From Streptomyces tibetensis (GTDB lineage: Bacteria; Actinomycetota; Actinomycetes; Streptomycetales; Streptomycetaceae): DNA of 64,000 bases. This document shows, piece by piece, positions 58,904 through 64,000 of this stretch (positions are counted from its first letter, which is position 1; every line of letters begins with the position of its first letter). The notes under the pieces are model-generated. The model ran no database searches. It was not told where the DNA came from and worked only from the letters and a program-made list of their open reading frames with translations. The position numbers and the translations under genes are program-made. The stretch spans positions 248,001 to 312,000 of the forward strand of contig NZ_SZVW01000007.1 of assembly GCF_007655005.1 (NCBI RefSeq), in the 5' to 3' direction.

Positions 58904-59092
58904 GGGGTGCTCCAGGGGTCTACGGCATGCGGTGCGCGCCCGAGCATATCCGGGGCATGGCGGCGCGCCCTCATGGGCAACTTCTCCGCTGTCGCCTAGC
59001 TCACGTATCACTGGGGTGGGCGACCCCATAAACTTTTGATTACTTAACGGTAGTTAGCTTCAGCATCGCAGCGTTTTGGAGCGTGAGAGACC

Positions 59093-60250
59093 TTGGCCGG
59101 ATCGGCTGACTTCGACCTGTACCGCCCGTCCGAGGAGCACGACATGCTCCGTGACGCCGTCCGCTCGCTGGCCGAGGCGAAGATCGCGCCGCACGCCGCC
59201 GCGGTGGACGAGGAGGCCCGCTTCCCCCGCGAGGCCCTGAAGGCCCTGGTCGCGAACGACCTGCACGCCGTGCACGTACCCGAGGAGTACGGGGGCTCCG
59301 GCGCGGACGCGCTGGCCACCGTCATAGTGATCGAGGAGGTCGCCCGCGTGTGCGCCTCCTCCTCCCTCATCCCGGCCGTGAACAAGCTGGGCTCCCTGCC
59401 GGTGATCCTCTCCGGCTCCGAGGACCTGAAGAAGAAGTACATGACCCCGCTCGCCAAGGGCGAGGGCATGTTCTCCTACTGCCTGTCCGAGCCGGACGCC
59501 GGTTCCGACGCCGCCGGCATGAAGACCAAGGCCGTCCGCGACGGCGACCACTGGATCCTCAACGGCGTGAAGCGCTGGATCACCAACGCCGGCGAGTCCG
59601 AGTACTACACGGTGATGGCCGTCACCGACCCGGCCAAGCGCTCCAAGGGCATCTCGGCCTTCGTCGTCGAGAAGTCGGACGAGGGCGTCTCCTTCGGCGC
59701 GCCGGAGAAGAAGCTCGGCATCAAGGGCTCCCCGACCCGCGAGGTCTACCTCGACAACGTCCGCATCCCCGCCGACCGCATGATCGGCGAGGAGGGCACC
59801 GGCTTCGCCACGGCGATGAAGACCCTCGACCACACCCGCATCACCATCGCCGCCCAGGCCCTCGGCATCGCCCAGGGCGCCCTCGACTACGCCAAGGGCT
59901 ACGTCCAGGAGCGCAAGCAGTTCGGCAAGGCGATCGCCGACTTCCAGGGCATCCAGTTCATGCTCGCCGACATGGCCATGAAGATCTCGGCCGCCCGCGC
60001 CCTGACCTACCAGGCCGCCGCCGCCTCCCAGCGCGTCGACGCCGACCTCACCTACCTCGGCGCCGCCGCCAAGTGCTTCGCCTCGGACGTGGCGATGGAG
60101 GTCACCACGGACGCCGTCCAGCTCCTCGGCGGCTACGGCTACACGCGCGACTACCCGGTGGAGCGCATGATGCGCGACGCCAAGATCACCCAGATCTACG
60201 AAGGCACGAACCAGGTCCAGCGCATCGTCATGGCGCGCAACCTGCCGTAG
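59093..60250 (+). CDS. acyl-CoA dehydrogenase
   Basis: A 385-residue FAD enzyme of beta-oxidation or branched-chain amino-acid catabolism. It has CLSEPDAGSDAAGM (substrate/FAD), WITNAGESEYY, RKQFGKAIADFQGIQFMLADM, LLGGYGYTRDYPVERMMRDAKITQIYEGTNQVQRIV, with the catalytic Glu in the YEGTNQ region, as in short-chain enzymes. TTG 59093 is the start, with GGAG about ten bases upstream. An AT-rich stretch (59025-59060) before it probably contains the promoter. Confidence 0.93.
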   Translation: MAGSADFDLYRPSEEHDMLRDAVRSLAEAKIAPHAAAVDEEARFPREALKALVANDLHAVHVPEEYGGSGADALATVIVIEEVARVCASSSLIPAVNKLGSLPVILSGSEDLKKKYMTPLAKGEGMFSYCLSEPDAGSDAAGMKTKAVRDGDHWILNGVKRWITNAGESEYYTVMAVTDPAKRSKGISAFVVEKSDEGVSFGAPEKKLGIKGSPTREVYLDNVRIPADRMIGEEGTGFATAMKTLDHTRITIAAQALGIAQGALDYAKGYVQERKQFGKAIADFQGIQFMLADMAMKISAARALTYQAAAASQRVDADLTYLGAAAKCFASDVAMEVTTDAVQLLGGYGYTRDYPVERMMRDAKITQIYEGTNQVQRIVMARNLP

Positions 60251-60289
60251 CCCGCCTCCGGGGGCCGGACGTTCCGGCCCCCGGCGTTC

Positions 60290-61528
60290 TCACAGGAAGC
60301 GGCGGATCGGGGTCACCGCTGCCTCGGCCAGACGCTCGGTGAAGGGCCGCCGCTTCCAGCGGGCCAGGTCGATCGGCTCGCTCCGCTTCCTGTCGGCCTC
60401 GAAGTCGGCGTCGAGCCGCGCGGTGAAGTCCTCGTCGAGGACGGCCAGGACGACCTCCTCGTCGTGCTCCATGGAGCGGCGGTTGAAGTTCGTGGAGCCG
60501 ATGAGGGAGCAGACCCCGTCCACCGTCATGATCTTCGTGTGGAGCATCGTCGGCTGGTACTCCCGCACGTCCACACCGGCGTCGACGAGCGTCCGGTAGT
60601 GCTGCCGCCCGGCCAGCAGGCACGCCCGCTGGTCGGTGTGCGGTCCGGGGAGCAGGATCTCGACCCTGACCCCGCGACGGGCCGCCGCGGCCAGGAGGTC
60701 GACGAAGTAGGCGTCGGGAGCGAAGTAGGCCGTGGCCAGCCGCAGGTGCTCCTGCGCCGAGGTGATCAGGACCCGCAGGATCGTCTGCATGTCCTGCCAG
60801 CCGAAGGAGGCCGAGCCCCGTACGACCTGGACCGTGGCCTGTCCCGGCTGCTCCTGGGTGGTGAAGCGGTCGTGCTGGTCGTAGAGGTCGTCGTGACACT
60901 CGGCCCAGTTCTGGGCGAAGGCCGCGGCGATGCCGTCCACGGCGGGCCCGCGGACCCGGACGTGGGTGTCCCGCCACTCGCCGGGGTTGCGCGCGTCGCC
61001 GCACCACTCCTCGGCGATGCCCACGCCACCGGTGAAGGCCGTGTGCTCGTCGGTGACCAGCACCTTGCGGTGGCAGCGGTGGTTCTGCCGCATCGGTGAC
61101 AGGCGCGTGGGCCTGCGGAACCAGGCCACCTGGACGCCCGCCTCGTCCATGGCGTCCAGCAGGTCCGGCTCTATCTCCTTGGCCCCGAAGCCGTCCAGCA
61201 GCAGCCGCACCCGGACACCCGCCCGGGCCCGCTCGGCCAGGGCCGCGGCGAACTCGTGGGCGACCTCGCCGCGCCAGTACACGAACGTCATCATGTCGAC
61301 GGTGTGCTCGGCGGCCCGGATGGCGGCCAGCATCGCCGGGAAGATCTCGTCGCCGTTGCGCAGCGGCACCAGCTCGTTGCCCTCGGTCGCGGCGATGCCG
61401 ATCAACCGCTCCAGCCGTCTGCGCAACCGCAGTTTCTGATCCTTTGGCCCTCTCGCCTCCGGTCCTCTCGCCTCCCGCTCGCCCTCCGGCTCCTGCGCCC
61501 GCGGTTCGTCGTACGTCTGCTGTGTCAT
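60290..61528 (-). CDS. phospholipase D family protein (cardiolipin synthase-like)
   Basis: A 412-residue protein with two HKD motifs: HRKVLVTDEHTAFTGG (H-x-K-x4-D) and LHTKIMTVDGVCSLIGSTNFN. It starts with a charged N-terminus and lacks the two N-terminal transmembrane helices of the long cardiolipin synthases, so it resembles soluble short forms. It would transfer phosphatidyl groups or hydrolyse phospholipids. ATG 61528 has GGAG upstream; the extra seven codons upstream are less likely. Confidence 0.9.
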   Translation of the reverse strand: MTQQTYDEPRAQEPEGEREARGPEARGPKDQKLRLRRRLERLIGIAATEGNELVPLRNGDEIFPAMLAAIRAAEHTVDMMTFVYWRGEVAHEFAAALAERARAGVRVRLLLDGFGAKEIEPDLLDAMDEAGVQVAWFRRPTRLSPMRQNHRCHRKVLVTDEHTAFTGGVGIAEEWCGDARNPGEWRDTHVRVRGPAVDGIAAAFAQNWAECHDDLYDQHDRFTTQEQPGQATVQVVRGSASFGWQDMQTILRVLITSAQEHLRLATAYFAPDAYFVDLLAAAARRGVRVEILLPGPHTDQRACLLAGRQHYRTLVDAGVDVREYQPTMLHTKIMTVDGVCSLIGSTNFNRRSMEHDEEVVLAVLDEDFTARLDADFEADRKRSEPIDLARWKRRPFTERLAEAAVTPIRRFL

Positions 61529-61753
61529 GTGTGGGTCTCCCCCCTGCACGGTTGCGCCGCCCCGCCCTGCCGCGCCGGGCCCCGGCGCGCCTGCAACCCC
61601 TTTTTGCCGCTGTCGGCGCTTTCACGCAGAGCCCGCTGAGTCGTGCTTCACACACGCGGGAGGGTCCGCCCTGTGGTGCTCATGGGGCCGCAGGCGTAGG
61701 ACGAGAGGTGCGGGCGCCGATCCGCGGCTCCCGCCATCCCCTGGGAGGACGTC

Positions 61754-62119
61754 ATGACCCAGCAGCCCGCCACCACCACCCCGCTGAGCAAGGAGATGCA
61801 GGACTGCGTCCAGACCTGCATGACCTGCCACAGCGTGTGCGAGGAGACCATGAGCTCCTGCCTTCAGATGGGCGGCCCGGCCCAGATGCAGATCATGCGC
61901 GCGGTCATGGACTGCGCCGAGATGACGCGCATGTGCGCCGACATGATGATGCGCCGCTCGCCGCTCATGGCCGAGATGTGCGCGATGTGCGCCCGGGCCT
62001 GTGACATGTGCGCCGAGGCGTGTATGTCCATGCCGGAGGACGCGCAGATGATGCGCTGCGCCGAGGCCTGTCGCCGCTGCGCCGAGTCGTGCCGCTCGAT
62101 GTCGGGCGCCTCGATGTGA
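61754..62119 (+). CDS. cysteine-rich four-helix protein (copper-storage protein/DUF326)
   Basis: A 121-residue protein with 16 cysteines and many methionines arranged as CxxC and CxxxC along four helices (DCVQTCMTCHSVC, MCAMCARACDMCAEAC, RCAEACRRCAESC). This matches the Csp family, whose bundle core binds many Cu(I) ions. No signal peptide is visible, as for cytosolic Csp3. GGGAGG precedes ATG 61754. It stands alone, without a copper regulator or pump next to it. Confidence 0.9.
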   Translation: MTQQPATTTPLSKEMQDCVQTCMTCHSVCEETMSSCLQMGGPAQMQIMRAVMDCAEMTRMCADMMMRRSPLMAEMCAMCARACDMCAEACMSMPEDAQMMRCAEACRRCAESCRSMSGASM

Positions 62120-62131
62120 GAACCGCCTCAC

Positions 62132-62167
62132 GGCGAAGGGGGCACCCACCCGGGTGCCCCCTTCGCC
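62132..62167. terminator. bidirectional terminator
   Basis: A perfect 16-pair stem GGCGAAGGGGGCACCC / GGGTGCCCCCTTCGCC with a four-base loop lies between convergent genes. Confidence 0.9.
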
Positions 62168-62179
62168 TCGCCTGCCCGC

Positions 62180-63481
62180 TCAGTTGCCGGAGACGGTGAC
62201 CGTCTCGTCGTTCTTCAGCTCGTTCACCAGCGTCTTCACCTTCGCGGTGTTCCACTGGAGGTTGCCGTTGGGGGTGTTGCCGGCGATCGGCATGTTCATC
62301 GACCTGCCCTCGCCGCCGCTGACACCCTTCATCGCCCAGAACATGTCCGCCAGGTCGAACAGGCCCATGTCCTTGTCGACCACGAGGGTGTCGAGACCGG
62401 CGCTCATGGTCGGGTACAGCTTGAAGGGGTTCAGGACCGTGCCCGGGGTGGCGACCTGGTTGGCCAGGGCCGAGAGGAACTTCTGCTGGTTCTTCGTACG
62501 GTCCAGGTCGGAGCCGGCGAGCGCGTAGCGGGTGCGGACGAAGGCGAGGGCCTGCTCGCCGTTCAGCGTCTGCTTGCCCTTCTTGAGGTCCGCGCCGGAC
62601 TTGGTGTCCTTGATGTCCTGCGGGATGTCCATCTCGACGCCGCCGACCGCGTCCACGATGTTCGCGAAGCCGGCGAAGCCGATCTCCACGTAGTGGTCGA
62701 TGTGCAGGCCCGTGTTGGCCTCCACCGTGCGGACCAGCAGCTCCGGGCCGTCCTCGGCGTAGGCCGCGTTCAGCTTGGTCTGGCGGCCCGTGGCCGGGTA
62801 GAGCTTGCCGGAGTCGGAGCCCTTGAACGACGGGATGGTGACGTTCGAGTCGCGGGGCAGCGAGACCAGCGTCGGGGCGCCGTCGCCGGTGTGCAGGATC
62901 ATCATCGAGTCGGTGCGCTTGCCCTCGGCGGACCCGGTGTGCAGCTTCTTCTTCTCCTCGGCCGACATGCCCTTGCGGCTGTCGGAACCGACGATCAGGT
63001 AGTTCGTGCCCTCGCCCGCCTCCGGCCGGTCGATGACCTTCGACAGGTCGACCTCGCGGTTGAGCTTGGAGTCGGCCCAGAAGTACGTGCCGACGCTCGT
63101 CACGACCAGCAGCGTCACCAGCGTGATGGCCGTCACCTTGATACGGCGGCGCCAGTTCGGCGCGGGACGCGGCTCGTACCCGCCGTCGCCCGGGCCGCCG
63201 GGGCCTCTGCCGCCGGGGGAGCCGTAGACATGGCCGGTGTTGTACCCGCTGTCGTAGCCGTCACCGGGGCCGTAGCCGCCGCCGTCCACGTAGGACGGCT
63301 GCTGCGGTACGCCGCCGCCGTACGGCGGGGCGCCGCCGTGTCCCGCCTGCCCGGGCGATGCCGCCGGGCCGCGGCGGACCTGCCGCATGACGCGGGCGCT
63401 CTCGGGCCGTGCGCTCGAGCTGCCGCGTCCGAAGCGGTTGCCGCGGTTGTCACCGGAGGATCCCTCGGGCCAGTCATTCAT
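62180..63481 (-). CDS. LytR-CpsA-Psr (LCP) family phosphotransferase
   Basis: A 433-residue protein. A Gly/Pro/Tyr-rich cytoplasmic N-terminus (1-110) and one transmembrane helix (about 114-134) lead to an extracytoplasmic LCP domain (about 160-410) with NYLIVGSDSRKG, RTDSMMILH, LPRDSNVTI, the polyprenyl-binding Arg pair in ALAFVRTRYALAGSDLDRTKNQQKFL. It attaches wall polymers such as teichoic acids or arabinogalactan-like glycans to peptidoglycan. ATG 63481 (MNDWPEG) is the natural start. Confidence 0.93.
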   Translation of the reverse strand: MNDWPEGSSGDNRGNRFGRGSSSARPESARVMRQVRRGPAASPGQAGHGGAPPYGGGVPQQPSYVDGGGYGPGDGYDSGYNTGHVYGSPGGRGPGGPGDGGYEPRPAPNWRRRIKVTAITLVTLLVVTSVGTYFWADSKLNREVDLSKVIDRPEAGEGTNYLIVGSDSRKGMSAEEKKKLHTGSAEGKRTDSMMILHTGDGAPTLVSLPRDSNVTIPSFKGSDSGKLYPATGRQTKLNAAYAEDGPELLVRTVEANTGLHIDHYVEIGFAGFANIVDAVGGVEMDIPQDIKDTKSGADLKKGKQTLNGEQALAFVRTRYALAGSDLDRTKNQQKFLSALANQVATPGTVLNPFKLYPTMSAGLDTLVVDKDMGLFDLADMFWAMKGVSGGEGRSMNMPIAGNTPNGNLQWNTAKVKTLVNELKNDETVTVSGN

Positions 63482-63587
63482 GCGCCCCAGTGTGCAGGTC
63501 CCCGTAGTGCGCCATACAAGAGTCGTCGGAAAATCAGAGCACGGCTGTGGCGAAGCTGACACAAAACCCCCACGCACAGCCTCGGCT

Positions 63588-63593
63588 TAAGGT
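63588..63593 (+). promoter_or_regulatory. -10 hexamer of a leaderless promoter
   Basis: TAAGGT is seven bases before ATG 63601. The intervening AGAGGCC could also act as a weak ribosome site. Confidence 0.4.
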
Positions 63594-63600
63594 AGAGGCC

Positions 63601-64000
63601 ATGACAGACCTGGCCCCAGCTGCGGAGTCCGGCAGTCCGGATATCCCGGGCAAGCCGACTTCGGCGTCCCGCACCACCCTCAGCCACATCATGACCCACA
63701 ACGACACGAACCTTCTGGGGACCGTGCACGGTGGGGTGATCATGAAGCTGGTCGACGACGCGGCGGGGGCCGTGGCCGGACGGCACTCCGGCGGGCCGGC
63801 GGTCACCGCGTCCATGGACGAGATGGTGTTCCTGGAGCCGGTCCGCGTCGGTGACCTGGTGCACGTCAAGGCGCAGGTCAACTGGACCGGCCGGACGTCC
63901 ATGGAGGTCGGGGTCCGGGTCCTGGCCGAACGCTGGAACGAGTCCGACCCGGCCACCCAGGTCGGCTCCGCCTACCTAGTCTTCGCCGCCGTCGACGCCG
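63601..64000 (+). CDS. acyl-CoA thioesterase (hotdog fold), cut by the window end
   Basis: The first 133 residues of a hotdog-fold acyl-CoA thioesterase. It shows SRTTLSHIMTHNDTNLLGTVHGGVIMKLVDDAAG, in which the Asn and the Asp after HGG are the catalytic pair in the YciA/BACH type, then DEMVFLEPVRVGDLVHVKAQV. It hydrolyses acyl-CoA to free acid and CoA. The frame runs off the end of the window. ATG 63601 has TAAGGT seven bases upstream. Confidence 0.9.
   Translation, partial: MTDLAPAAESGSPDIPGKPTSASRTTLSHIMTHNDTNLLGTVHGGVIMKLVDDAAGAVAGRHSGGPAVTASMDEMVFLEPVRVGDLVHVKAQVNWTGRTSMEVGVRVLAERWNESDPATQVGSAYLVFAAVDA

Overview
The window is high-GC actinobacterial chromosome, almost certainly Streptomyces. 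Codon third positions are strongly G/C, GTG starts and 4-base GTGA/ATGA gene overlaps are common, and there are two Rpf muralytic enzymes, a DivIC-enolase-DUF501-Ppx cluster and the Leu-tRNA(UAA) gene bldA. It reads as core chromosome: I see no transposase, integrase, prophage or CRISPR array.

Layout. 1-6.2 kb: a cut-off gene, a membrane protein overlapping a Ser/Thr kinase, a SurA-type lipoprotein, MazG and a cytochrome P450. 6.2-15.5 kb: two Rpf genes (the second behind a clear c-di-AMP/ydaO riboswitch), enolase, DivIC-like protein, DUF501, Ppx, type II NADH dehydrogenase behind a Rex-type operator, and a cyclopropane-fatty-acid synthase-like methyltransferase. 15.5-21 kb: a FtsX-type ABC exporter facing bldA, then a second tRNA-like gene with the same UAA anticodon but no long variable arm, then a PobA-like hydroxylase. 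21-33 kb: BI-1 family protein, small hypotheticals, thiolase, SGNH hydrolase, cystathionine beta-synthase, a divergent XRE/SDR pair, an RpiR regulator, and a 126-bp tandem repeat.

33-40 kb: a PLP decarboxylase facing a histidine-utilisation operon (hutU, an M20 amidohydrolase, hutF, hutI) with a candidate operator over the hutU promoter. 40-45.5 kb: a SigB-type sigma factor with anti-anti-sigma and anti-sigma-type genes, an LPQTG surface protein, a 93-bp tandem repeat and a membrane-anchored secreted protein. 45.5-53 kb: peptide transporter, two-component system, GtrA protein, purK-purE-dipeptidase operon. 53-64 kb: a MerR/old-yellow-enzyme divergon, an M19 dipeptidase paralogue that has lost all its zinc ligands, tandem VOC proteins facing a CGNR zinc-finger protein across two palindromes, UDP-glucose dehydrogenase, acyl-CoA dehydrogenase, a phospholipase D family protein, a cysteine-rich copper-storage-like protein, an LCP-family protein and a cut-off thioesterase.

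Themes. Cell-wall work recurs (two Rpf, LCP, DivIC, UDP-sugar dehydrogenase, GtrA, cardiolipin-synthase-like protein). Several genes have a TANNNT -10 hexamer 6-7 bases before the start codon and are probably leaderless. Three genes have their 3' ends partly duplicated just downstream. The observation most worth follow-up is the second UAA-anticodon tRNA-like gene about 320 bp from bldA.
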